Origin: Ktedonobacter sp. 13_1_20CM_4_53_11
GTDB taxonomy: Bacteria > Chloroflexota > Ktedonobacteria > Ktedonobacterales > Ktedonobacteraceae
Length of the DNA stretch: 10,519 nucleotides
Direction of reading: 5' to 3'
Assembly (NCBI GenBank): GCA_001919995.1
Contig: MNIY01000134.1
Span: 1 to 10,519, forward strand
The notes beneath the pieces are model-generated. The model did not search any database. It worked only from the letters and a program-made list of their open reading frames with translations, and was not told where the DNA came from. Position numbers and translations under genes: made by a program. Numbering within the stretch: the first letter of the stretch is position 1; each line of letters opens with the position of its first letter. This document shows positions 1 to 6,784 of the stretch, piece by piece.

Positions 1-911
1 TCCAGGCATTCTCGCCTGACGCTGCCCAGGAAGCGTTCACACACAGCATTAGCTCGTGGGGTTCGGTACGGCGTTCGAAGGACTTTGATGCCACTCGTGA
101 TTGCTACGCGTGCGAAATGCGGGCCGAATTTACGGTCGTTATCCCGGATCAGATATTTTGGCCCTTCTCCATACGGAGTCGCTTCTCGCAGTTGTTGTGC
201 CACCCACAGATCAGTTGGAGAGCGTGTCACATTCACATGGATCACCTTGCGCGATTGCAATTCGACAATGAAGAAGGCAAAAAGTGGACGAAAAAAGAGA
301 TCCGTCACCTGCAGGAAATCGCAGGCCCATATCTCTGCCGCATGGTTGCGCAGGAACGTTTTCCAGGTCTGTCCACTCAGCCGTTTGTGGCGGATGGGTC
401 TCATATATTTCTGAATTGTTCGTTTACTCACCCGAATATCGAGCTTGAGAAGCTCACCACGAATGCGCTCCGCTCCCCAGAGCCGATTGTTTGCGGCCAT
501 CTCCTTGATCAAGCTGATCGTCTCTGGCGAGAGCTTCGGCTTTCTCGCATGTGCCTTCGATTTGCGCTTCCAGAACAGGCGGAAAAGCTCACGGTGCCAG
601 CGTAGGAGCGTCTCTGGCTGGACAAGGAACAGAGCCTGTTTCCAGGTTCGGACCATCTTGGCAAGGAGCACCAAAAGAAGCCGATCCGTCTTCCGATAGG
701 TTGGTCGCTTGGCCTGTCGATGTAGGATGATCAGTTGCTGTCGTAAGAGCGCATTTTCTGCCAATAGTTCGGCTTTGCCTCGCGTCAGATCGGCGAACGT
801 GCCGAGCACAAAGGAAGTTGTCGACGGTTTGATCCAACGCAAAACGTGTTCTTGAAGCGTATGGAAGCAAGAAGAGACACGTTGCTTGATCGGGAAAAAT
901 AGACGCAGCAC
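1..911 (-). CDS. IS transposase, integrase catalytic core (rve, DDE) type, 3' end cut by window
   Basis: This transposase cuts and joins the ends of its own insertion sequence. About 303 codons are visible and the frame is open to the left edge. Key residues match an rve/RNase H-like DDE core: D198 in WACDFLQ, D257 in LIRDND and E292 in ANAVCERF, with 34 residues between the last two acids. The ending FLGSVRRECLD is typical of integrase-type transposases. Residues 46-66 hold a Leu-rich heptad segment (KAELLAENALLRQQL) that could be a coiled coil. Residues around 140-170 (RLWGAERIRGELLKL, VSKRTIQKYMR) are a helix-turn-helix region. I chose GTG at 911 because AAGAAGAGG lies 8 nt upstream and a promoter lies further up. 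An in-frame stop at 1014-1016 bounds it upstream. A single-ORF layout argues against a classical two-frame IS3 element. It appears intact within the window. Confidence 0.9.
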   Translation of the reverse strand, partial: MLRLFFPIKQRVSSCFHTLQEHVLRWIKPSTTSFVLGTFADLTRGKAELLAENALLRQQLIILHRQAKRPTYRKTDRLLLVLLAKMVRTWKQALFLVQPETLLRWHRELFRLFWKRKSKAHARKPKLSPETISLIKEMAANNRLWGAERIRGELLKLDIRVSKRTIQKYMRPIRHKRLSGQTWKTFLRNHAAEIWACDFLQVTDLFFRPLFAFFIVELQSRKVIHVNVTRSPTDLWVAQQLREATPYGEGPKYLIRDNDRKFGPHFARVAITSGIKVLRTPYRTPRANAVCERFLGSVRRECL

Positions 912-977
912 AAATAGAACCTCTTCTTTGTGAGAACGGCGTATGGCCGGGGTGCATACGCAGAATGGACCATGTTG

Positions 978-1007
978 ATTGTACACGTGTCCCACATGCT
1001 TTGACAA
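978..1007 (-). promoter_or_regulatory. Putative sigma70-like promoter of the IS transposase
   Basis: On the minus strand TTGTCA (1007-1002) and TACAAT (983-978) are separated by 18 bp. They lie about 70 nt upstream of the GTG start at 911 and inside the IS end. Both hexamers are one or two bases off consensus. The position fits a transposase promoter, but this rests on pattern matching only. Confidence 0.55.
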
Positions 1008-1044
1008 GAAAGCTTACTCCGTTGTACACAACAGTCCTATTTAC

Positions 1045-1072
1045 CGAACAGATGTTCTAAGTAGCCAGCACA
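1045..1072 (-). repeat. Terminal inverted repeat of the left IS
   Basis: Read inward on the minus strand from 1072, the end starts with TGTGCTGGCTACTT and, after a 5-nt variable stretch, continues with ATCTGTTCG. The end at 9195 shows the same 14-mer and the same 9-mer, so 24 of 28 positions agree. Shared ends between an element with a transposase and one without suggest that one transposase family can act on both. Confidence 0.8.
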
Positions 1073-1244
1073 GGCATGGCGGCCGCGAGGGCATGGATTC
1101 CAACTACCGAGGATGCTCGTAGCAAGCTCAAGCATCTCTACCCGTCAACTCAAGAATGACAGACCACTAAATGCTTCCAGGGAAAAGCTAAGGAGAGATC
1201 TCTTCATGTTCTGTCTCCACGAATTGATGAATGCCAGCCACTTG

Positions 1245-1947
1245 CTATGGCACCACAGATGTGGTGTCATCCAGGCACCCATCAGCGAGGCAGCGAGCGA
1301 CCTGCGCAATCTTCCAGACTCCCTCCTCCACATCGAGTGTAAACTGAAAGTCCCGCTCATAGTCGTCCGTATATCCCTTGGGTCCAATCGTCTTGAGCAA
1401 CAGGAACCCAGTCGCCGACGTCTCGCTCACATTGTCCACCCTACAGTGGACAATCGTGATGCGAACAAGGAAAGGCGGGGGTGTTGCCCGCTCCTTTTGC
1501 AGGGCCTTGGCGTACTGCCCCCAGGCCGTATCCAGATCGTGTCGGTCGATAGCATCACAGAACGTAGTAAGCACCTGAGCCGTTGAGGGAGTCAGGGATG
1601 GAATGGGCGTCGGCGAAGGAGATGCTGAGAGAGAAGGAGCCAACGAGGGAAACGGCGTCGGCGAAGGCGAAAGCCCCCCAGAAGACGAAACTGCTGTCGA
1701 CGAGGCCACAGGCGCGCCGATGGGAGCGGCATTCGCTCCGTGAAACAAGACCACTCCCGCACTGAGCACAAGGAAGAGTGAGAGGCATACCACCAGCGTG
1801 AGTCGGGTCCAGAGCCATTGGTGCCACGATGAGAGATGAACCTCGGGGCTGCGCAGGGCAAGTATGAGCACCAGCGCTGCCAGAATGATGATCCCCCCCT
1901 CCAATCTGCCAGATTGGGTCGCCCAGACTCTCCATGATCACGTTCAT
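1245..1947 (-). pseudogene. Membrane-anchored NTF2-like protein, frameshifted in a G7 tract (paralog of the gene at 1966-2634)
   Basis: The last gene of the operon is split over two frames. From ATG at 1947 (AAGAAGAG 9-10 nt upstream) it reads MNVIMESLGDPIWQIGGG, matching the start of the neighbouring paralog (MNILLNTLSDPVWQV). At 1893-1899 the coding strand has seven Gs. With six, the frame would run into GIIILAALVLILAL and on to the stop at 1245, about 233 residues in total. The restored protein has two membrane segments, a Pro/Ser/Thr linker (for example SPSPTPIPSLTPS) and a C-terminal domain starting VLTTFCDAI, which resembles SnoaL/NTF2-like folds. Four cysteines (FC, HC, RC, GC) align with those of the paralog. 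Without a frame repair the only anchored product would need a TTG start inside the G tract. Sequencing error, slippage and true loss are all possible. Function unknown. Confidence 0.75.
1893..1899. repeat. Seven-base homopolymer (C7 on plus, G7 on coding strand)
   Basis: This tract lies in codons 17-19 of the last operon gene, exactly where the reading frame breaks. One base fewer restores an open frame through the whole gene. Such tracts are slippage-prone in cells and error-prone in sequencing. Confidence 0.85.
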
Positions 1948-1965
1948 CGGCACACACTCTTCTTT

Positions 1966-2634
1966 CTAGCCCCAACTGACCGCAAAGCAGCCTTCCGAGA
2001 GGATATCGCAGACGCCTGTAATCTTCCAGGCCTGGTCCTCCACACCCATCGTCAACCGATAGTCCACATCCCCACTGCGTCTAAACCGGTCGGTATACCC
2101 ATTCGCAAACGTCAGCGTCAGGACGGAGAGTGCTGAGGGATCCCCACTCTGATCAGGAATGATACAGCGGGTAAACTTCCTCCATGCAGCGAACGTCTCA
2201 GGTTGCGGATGCGTGTGTTGCAAGGAATTCGCGTACTGGTTCCAGGCCGTCTGGTAATCCTGGCTGGTGATGGCATCGCAGAACGTCATCAGGACCTGCG
2301 TAATGGAACGGGCGAGCCGAGGAGTCGGTGTGGGGGTTGGGATGGATGTCGGTGAAGGTGTCGGCGACGGAGTTGGTACGGGTGATGGTGCCGTGCTGCT
2401 TGTCCTCAGCGGTGCAGCGTCAGGCAGATGCAGCGCGACCGCCACCCCGCTCATCAGCAGAAGGGTAGCAAGCCACACTCGCAGAACGGTCAGCGTGTCC
2501 CGACGCTTCTGCTGTTCGGAGGCATGCACATCACGGGTGCGCACGGCCACGATCAACACTGGTGCGGCGAGCGTGATGACGAGCGCAAGCACCTGCCAGA
2601 CTGGATCGCTGAGCGTGTTCAGGAGGATGTTCAT
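1966..2634 (-). CDS. Membrane-anchored protein with Pro/Ser/Thr linker and extracytoplasmic NTF2-like domain
   Basis: The protein has 222 residues and I assign no biochemical function. Residues about 12-31 and 48-68 are hydrophobic. The loop between them is rich in Arg and Lys (VRTRDVHASEQQKRRD), which by the positive-inside rule puts both the N-terminus and the large C-terminal part outside the cell. Residues about 75-105 are a low-complexity linker of PTPSPTPSPT type. The C-terminal domain from about 110 (VLMTFCDAITSQDYQTAW...) resembles SnoaL/NTF2-like proteins, with four cysteines that could form two disulfides. The ATG at 2634 overlaps the stop of the upstream MFS gene by 4 bp (ATGA), and GGAGGAG lies 9 nt upstream, so translation is probably coupled. 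The 18-nt gap to the downstream paralog marks a tandem duplication. Chloroflexota carry many proteins of this build; binding of a ligand or metal is only a guess. Confidence 0.8.
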   Translation of the reverse strand: MNILLNTLSDPVWQVLALVITLAAPVLIVAVRTRDVHASEQQKRRDTLTVLRVWLATLLLMSGVAVALHLPDAAPLRTSSTAPSPVPTPSPTPSPTSIPTPTPTPRLARSITQVLMTFCDAITSQDYQTAWNQYANSLQHTHPQPETFAAWRKFTRCIIPDQSGDPSALSVLTLTFANGYTDRFRRSGDVDYRLTMGVEDQAWKITGVCDILSEGCFAVSWG

Positions 2635-4013
2635 CGGTACCTGCTCCTCCCGTCATCTGTCTGCGTACGCGCTCCATCTTTTGGCGCATGCGTGACCTCC
2701 CCTGCACGAACTGGCTCCTGCGTTGGAGCGCACTGTTCCACTTCCAGGTGGACATGCCGAAACACCATCCAGAGGGAGCAGTCATAGGCCGATTTGAGCA
2801 TCCCAGCCAGGATGAAGGGAAGCCCGAGAACGAGCAGGGGCCCTTGCAAGAGCAGACCGGAAAAGACGGGGCTGCTTGCCGAGCCCACGCTGCGTGCCAG
2901 GGAGGTGACGCTGGCGGCAGCCGTGCGCTCCTGCGGGTCCACCAGGGCCATCGTGTAGGCCTGACGAGTCGGCACATCCATCTGCGAGCGCGCCTGGCGA
3001 ACGAGCAGCAGTACCGCCGCGATGGGAAAGGTGGGCGCGAAGGCCACCAGGGCCAGCAGGATATTCGATGGGAGATGGGTAAACACCATCGTGTTGAGCA
3101 GACCGAAACGCCGGGCGAGCGGCGCCGCCGCCAGGAACGAGAGCGCCGAGAGGAGGTTCGCCCCGAAGAACAGGGCCGAGAGCGTCGTGAGCGGAACGCC
3201 GAAGCGCAGATGGAAGAAGAGCGCCATCAGGCTCTGCACCACCAGCCCTCCGGCCAGCGCATCCACGCTGAAGAGTGCACTCAGTCGCCACACCATGCCG
3301 CGTGAACGTCCCAACGGAGGCGCAAGCCGCTCCCAGAGGGGCTTTCCCTCGATGGGGGCACGCTCTGGTGCTTCCACCGCTCCGGAGAGCCGCGGGGCAA
3401 GCCAGGCCACAACGAGGGCCAGCACTGCATACGCCCCGAACAGAAGACGGATGCCCGTGATGAGAGGCAGATGCAGACGTAGCAGCAGATCGGGTAACCC
3501 GGCCACCAGCGCCCCCACAGCGACACTGAGCGAGGCAACCAGGTTATAGCGGGCGAACAGGGCCGTCCGGCGCGAAGGCGCTGTGACCTGTGCGATCATC
3601 GCCTGGTCAACGGGCAGAAAAGGAGCAGTCTCGGAGGCCGTCGTGCCAAGTGTCCCGAAGAACGCCGCCACCAGCAGCGCGGGATAGCTCGTCACCAGTC
3701 CAAAGACCACGCCCGTCCCGGCCATAAGGAGAGAAAGCAGCACCAGCATGCGCCGCCGTCCCCAGGTGTCAGTCATCAGGCCAACCACGTAGGTTCCGAT
3801 CATATCGCCTATCAGGGAGACGGTGATCAGGATACCGATAGCCGCAGGTGAAAAGCCCTCATCTGCAAGCGCCACGCCCAAGAGCACGGCCAGTAACCCG
3901 TAGGCAAGTGAGCGCAGTCCACGCATCACCAGGATGAGCTGGGTGCTGCGACGGCGCTCGCTCGTGTCGACTGAGAGAGGGTCTGCTCCCCCTTTTGGTC
4001 TCGACTTTCTCAT
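2631..4013 (-). CDS. Major facilitator superfamily (MFS) transporter
   Basis: A 460-residue inner-membrane transporter with about 12 predicted hydrophobic segments, the usual MFS size. The loop 2-3 signature (motif A) is visible at residues 78-90 as GLMTDTWGRRRML. A second conserved stretch, QMDVPTRQAYTMALV followed by ERTAAASVTSLARS, sits between segments 10 and 11 and is common in one branch of drug/anion-type MFS proteins. The last ~45 residues (after FRHVHLEVEQC) are a hydrophilic cytoplasmic tail. The ATG at 4013 is preceded by GAGCGAGGGAA. The gene follows the second ChrB-C gene by 31 nt and overlaps the next gene by 4 bp. The substrate cannot be read from sequence. The neighbourhood suggests export of chromate, another oxyanion or a related toxic compound. 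That is inference; the family includes many drug exporters. Confidence 0.9.
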   Translation of the reverse strand: MRKSRPKGGADPLSVDTSERRRSTQLILVMRGLRSLAYGLLAVLLGVALADEGFSPAAIGILITVSLIGDMIGTYVVGLMTDTWGRRRMLVLLSLLMAGTGVVFGLVTSYPALLVAAFFGTLGTTASETAPFLPVDQAMIAQVTAPSRRTALFARYNLVASLSVAVGALVAGLPDLLLRLHLPLITGIRLLFGAYAVLALVVAWLAPRLSGAVEAPERAPIEGKPLWERLAPPLGRSRGMVWRLSALFSVDALAGGLVVQSLMALFFHLRFGVPLTTLSALFFGANLLSALSFLAAAPLARRFGLLNTMVFTHLPSNILLALVAFAPTFPIAAVLLLVRQARSQMDVPTRQAYTMALVDPQERTAAASVTSLARSVGSASSPVFSGLLLQGPLLVLGLPFILAGMLKSAYDCSLWMVFRHVHLEVEQCAPTQEPVRAGEVTHAPKDGARTQTDDGRSRYR

Positions 4014-4044
4014 TTCCCTCGCTCCGCATCAGGCGAACCTCGCC

Positions 4045-4509
4045 TCACGAGACAAAGTCGCCATGCGGCTTGCCCTGGCGCACCATTTCCTGGCAATAGG
4101 CATAGAGGGCATCATAGACAATCCACTCAGCGGCATTCTGGGCGTTATCATCCTGGAAACCAAGATGGCGGAAGCCCTCGGCGATGGCCTCTAGTCCGGG
4201 TCCCTCGGGCTGATTCCAGAGCGTATTATCGGTATCTGCGCCATTCACGATCTTGCCAAGCAAGACCAGCGCTGAGTCGCTCGTCAAGTGGTACTTCTTG
4301 AGGATGGCCTCAAACGAACACTCTTTGCCGTGATGGCCCAGTTCCACATTTTTCACGTCGTAGGGGATCGCCCCTTCGCGCTCGGCCACCTCCAGCACCT
4401 GGTTGGTTGGCACAAAGAGAAACTCGGCATCTTTGTCCACAAATTTTTTAATGAGCCAGGGGCAGGCCACGCGGTCTACCTTGACATGCTCGCGGGTAAT
4501 CCATTTCAT
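4045..4509 (-). CDS. Second ChrB C-terminal domain protein (chromate resistance, PF09828-type), stand-alone
   Basis: A 154-residue cytoplasmic protein that is almost entirely the C-terminal domain of ChrB. Visible hallmarks are VDRVACPWLI at residues 11-20 (with C16), AEFLFVP at 28-34 and ELGHHGKECSF at 56-66 with a His pair and C64. These are the likely metal- or substrate-binding residues of the family, though I do not know their assigned roles. The domain is paralogous to the protein at 5901-6326: both start MKW, share DR-AC-WLI and HH...C-F, and differ by short insertions. The ATG at 4509 has AAGAAGGAGA 8 nt upstream. It lies 77 nt downstream of the propeller gene and 31 nt upstream of the MFS gene, suggesting a ChrB-C/MFS functional pair. 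In Proteobacteria this domain is normally fused to a PaaX-like N-terminal half. Confidence 0.88.
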   Translation of the reverse strand: MKWITREHVKVDRVACPWLIKKFVDKDAEFLFVPTNQVLEVAEREGAIPYDVKNVELGHHGKECSFEAILKKYHLTSDSALVLLGKIVNGADTDNTLWNQPEGPGLEAIAEGFRHLGFQDDNAQNAAEWIVYDALYAYCQEMVRQGKPHGDFVS

Positions 4510-4586
4510 GGTCAGGTTCTCCTTCTTCTTACGAGTAAGAGACGTTCAAACAACAAAGAAACGCGACATCCGAGCGCTCGTTCCGT

Positions 4587-5498
4587 TTACGGCACCTCGC
4601 TTTCCTCATAGACCGCGGTGCGACAACTGGGCAGAAAGACGTAGAGACGTTGCCGCCTAGCATCGTAGGCCGTCGTGTGCGCTCCCACCTCCGTAGAAAT
4701 CTGCTCATCGACCACCATCGTCTGCGTGTTCAGCACATCGATGACGCCAGGATCCTCAATAGCCACGTAGAGATGTGATGTCTGGTGGTTGTGCCAGATG
4801 GCATCTGGGGCACCCGCAATCGGTACCTTTGCCAGTTCGCTCCCGGTAGAGGTGTCCAGCGTTACGACACTGCCTCCATCGCAGGCGACGAACGCCCGAC
4901 GACCATCCTGGTCGAGGTCTAATCCATGCGGCCCAACACCCGAGACCGAGAACTGGCCGACCAACGCGCCTGTCGAGGCCGAGAGCACTGCCACCACCGC
5001 CGGTTCGCGGATATTGACGAGAAAACGCTCCCCTGCCGCGTGATAGACCGCCCAGCGTGGCCGACCGGGCAACGGTACTGACGCGATCACTCGGCCGACC
5101 TGCAGGTCAATGAGCCGTGCGGTATTGTCGTGCACATCAGCCACCAGCAGGTGTTTACGCAGTGGGTCAAAGGCCAGACCATTGGGCCGTGATCCTACAG
5201 CAACAGTTCGTATCACCGTAGCGCTCATGGCGTCGATAACCAGAAGCTTGCCCACGCCACGCGCTGCTGCAAAGATCAGTGCGCCGTCCTGTGCCGCCAG
5301 CACGCCGCTGGCCTCTGGACAGTCAGGAATCGTCACCAGGTGGCCCAGGCGCTCCCCATCGACAACCTCGACAGTGGAGACTTTGGTATTGGCGATAAAG
5401 ACGTAACCGTTGGAGAGCGACACATCGCCGTGATCGAAGTCTCCCTCCGGGTGGAACGGGAGGTCAATATATTGGCGCAAGACCAGTGTGCTTGCCAT
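4587..5498 (-). CDS. Cytoplasmic seven-bladed beta-propeller (YncE / YVTN-repeat type)
   Basis: About 303 residues with seven repeated units of roughly 40 residues. The unit pattern is a hydrophobic strand such as LLVADV or AFVACD, then a polar turn, then VIDVLNTQT-like and VGSRPNGLAF-like stretches, typical of YVTN/YncE propellers. No signal peptide or membrane segment is visible, so it should act in the cytoplasm. Many YncE relatives are periplasmic. I choose the second ATG (5498) because GGAG lies 7 nt upstream of it; the ATG at 5504 sits only one base after the same GGAGC. It starts 22 nt after the broken membrane gene and precedes the second ChrB-C gene by 77 nt. Propellers bind proteins or small molecules, and some (SMP-30-like) are enzymes. 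I see no catalytic signature and assign no reaction. Its place in a chromate operon is unusual. Confidence 0.82.
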   Translation of the reverse strand: MASTLVLRQYIDLPFHPEGDFDHGDVSLSNGYVFIANTKVSTVEVVDGERLGHLVTIPDCPEASGVLAAQDGALIFAAARGVGKLLVIDAMSATVIRTVAVGSRPNGLAFDPLRKHLLVADVHDNTARLIDLQVGRVIASVPLPGRPRWAVYHAAGERFLVNIREPAVVAVLSASTGALVGQFSVSGVGPHGLDLDQDGRRAFVACDGGSVVTLDTSTGSELAKVPIAGAPDAIWHNHQTSHLYVAIEDPGVIDVLNTQTMVVDEQISTEVGAHTTAYDARRQRLYVFLPSCRTAVYEESEVP

Positions 5499-5520
5499 TG
5501 ACATGCTCCTTCTTTACGAG

Positions 5521-5867
5521 CTAGATTGTGACCACATTGACGACAAAGGAGACCAGGGCGAGCAGCACCCGCGCCTGCTCGAAGCGAATGGGGTCGGCAG
5601 GACGGCGGAAGGCCGCGTAAAAGCCAACAAAGAGATACGTCACCAGGGGGCACAGCACGTCATTGGGACTCACTGGTGGAATGGGATCGTTGTGGAGTCG
5701 CCCCGGTATTGCCCGCTGACCGCCACACCAGGACCGAGATGCCAACAACCACCGCGACCAGCAGGCAATCGACCAGCGGAAGCGCCTTGAAACGTGCGCG
5801 CAGAGCAACCAGCACCAGCAGTGAGCGCAAAGTGCACAAACGGAAAGACCGAAGGGCTCGTAGACAT
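5521..5867 (-). pseudogene. Small multi-pass membrane protein broken by two single-base frameshifts
   Basis: Three frames must be joined to read this gene. From ATG at 5867 the first frame gives MSTSPSVFPFVHFALT. Near 5815-5825 the hydrophobic sense moves to the next frame (LVLVALRARFKALPLVD, then CLLVAVVVGISVLVW). Near 5700-5715 it moves again to IPPVSPNDVLCPLVTYL, then FVGFYAAFRRPADPIRF and VLLALVSFVVNVVTI before the TAG at 5521. Both shifts are in the same direction, as if one extra base were present each time. The restored product is about 114 residues with four hydrophobic segments. I do not recognise the family. Spacing to both neighbours (33 and 22 nt) fits an operon member. Either the gene is dead or the sequence carries two insertion errors; short hydrophobicity runs out of frame could also mislead me. 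Confidence 0.6.
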
Positions 5868-5900
5868 GCTTTTCTTCTCTTCTTCTCTTGTGCGTCCTCT

Positions 5901-6326
5901 TTACGCCTGGGTTGGTTCACTGGCGAACTGCGCATAGAGGGCATCATACACGAGCCGTCCTCGTTCCAGGGCGACCAGATCACTCGGACTGACCAGGCGA
6001 ATACCCTGACAGATGACGTCCAGACCAGTTGCCGCTGGCTCCAGCATGACATCCTGCACGGTGTCAGCTTCATCCACCACGCGAGCGATACGCTGCAAGA
6101 CGGGATCATGCAAATCATACTCGCGCAGTATGGTGTAAAACGTGCAGTGCCCCCGGTGATGGGAGAGCCGCACACCGGGGATATCGAATGGCTCCGCCCC
6201 TTCAGGCAGCGGCTTGTGTCCTGCAGGCACGAAGAGAAACTCCGCCTGTGGATCAATGTATTTGGTGATCAGCCAGGCGCAGGCCATGCGGTCCACGCCC
6301 ACCTGCTCCCAGGTCACCCATTTCAT
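5901..6326 (-). CDS. chrB: ChrB C-terminal domain protein (chromate resistance, PF09828-type), split from its N-terminal half
   Basis: A 141-residue cytoplasmic protein corresponding to the C-terminal half of classical ChrB. Hallmarks are VDRMACAWLI at residues 11-20, AEFLFVP at 28-34 and RLSHHRGHCTF at 53-63, with conserved C16, H56, H57 and C61. The ATG at 6326 overlaps the stop of the ChrB N-terminal gene by 4 bp and has GAGGAGG about 8 nt upstream. The two halves are therefore translated together and probably form one complex. In Proteobacteria ChrB acts as a chromate-responsive regulator and is needed for full resistance. Which half senses chromate here is unknown. The two-ORF arrangement looks genuine rather than a frameshift, because each half has its own start and ribosome site. 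Confidence 0.9.
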   Translation of the reverse strand: MKWVTWEQVGVDRMACAWLITKYIDPQAEFLFVPAGHKPLPEGAEPFDIPGVRLSHHRGHCTFYTILREYDLHDPVLQRIARVVDEADTVQDVMLEPAATGLDVICQGIRLVSPSDLVALERGRLVYDALYAQFASEPTQA

Positions 6327-6772
6327 GAGACAAATCCTCCTCTTGCACTCATCAGTCGTTCCCTCACGTGTGTCCCCAACGCTGAGTGAAAGTAGTCCTG
6401 CGCCCGCACCTGTTGATACTTGCGGGAGAGCGCGACGAGGTCAGCATCCTCCTGCTCCACCTCGTCCAGAATTTCCTGGTAGGCGGCATCCACACGAGCC
6501 TGGAACTGCTGCACCAGCGCGTCTGCTTGCCCATTTAAGAGCAAGTGGGATTCCCACAGGTAAGCTTCTCCCCCGAGTTCGCCAATCTCCACGGCCAGCC
6601 ACTGGAACTGCTCGCGCGTCCAGGGCGTGGCAGGTAACACCCAGACGGCGTCGTGCAACAGCAGCGCCCCCAGGCGTTTGAGTTTGCGCCAGACGGCAGC
6701 CCGGCTGGCTGTGGGCTCGCGTGGGATTTTGTAAACGAGCAGCACCCACGATGTTTCCTTCGGCTTTTCCAC
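6323..6772 (-). CDS. chrB: ChrB N-terminal (PaaX-like winged-helix) domain protein, stand-alone
   Basis: A 149-residue protein equal to the N-terminal half of ChrB. The diagnostic opening is SWVLLVYKIPREPTASR followed by VWRKLKRLGALLLHDAVWVLP and a helix EQFQWLAVEIGELGGEAYLW, all characteristic of the ChrB/PaaX-related fold. The C-terminal third (AYQEILDEVEQEDADLVAL) is helical and acidic. GTG at 6772 is chosen because AGGAGG, overlapping the chrA stop codon, lies 8 nt upstream; an ATG 9 nt further upstream is out of frame. It begins 12 nt after chrA and overlaps the ChrB-C gene by 4 bp. By family knowledge it is the best candidate for the factor that binds the palindromes in front of chrA, which would make the operon self-regulated. 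That binding is inferred. (One residue run here is described in pieces; see the operator entry for its proposed site.). Confidence 0.88.
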   Translation of the reverse strand: MEKPKETSWVLLVYKIPREPTASRAAVWRKLKRLGALLLHDAVWVLPATPWTREQFQWLAVEIGELGGEAYLWESHLLLNGQADALVQQFQARVDAAYQEILDEVEQEDADLVALSRKYQQVRAQDYFHSALGTHVRERLMSARGGFVS

Positions 6773-6784
6773 GCAGCATCCCTC

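Larger units (their letters stand above)
1..1072 (-). mobile_element. Right-hand part of an insertion sequence with integrase-type transposase
   Basis: The element enters from the left edge and ends at 1072 in a CA dinucleotide, so read inward on the minus strand it starts with TG. It holds one transposase gene read leftwards from near this end, a promoter at 978-1007 and a terminal repeat at 1045-1072. The same repeat core is found at both ends of the 568-bp element at 8628-9195, which is what fixes the border. The left end is outside the window. An IS3- or IS481-like affiliation is suggested by the rve/DDE domain and the TG...CA ends, but the exact family is not settled. No target duplication can be checked because only one end is visible. 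Confidence 0.8.

Noticed and set aside
117..605. Plus-strand 162-codon open frame over the transposase
   Set aside because: It is the complement of the integrase core; the minus strand carries all DDE residues and a start with ribosome site.
1112..1136. GATGCT/AGCATC stem with 13-nt loop downstream of the operon, possible terminator
   Set aside because: The stem is only 6 bp, the loop is long and there is no T-run on the transcribed side; no convincing terminator is seen between 1073 and 1244.
2267..2695. Val/Gly-rich repetitive plus-strand frame (GVGVGMDVGEGVGDG)
   Set aside because: It is the antisense of the Pro/Ser/Thr linker of the anchored protein on the minus strand, not a separate protein.
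4566..4586. Palindrome around GAGCGCTC after the propeller stop
   Set aside because: It is short, without a T-run, and the next gene follows with operon-like spacing; too weak for a terminator or operator call.
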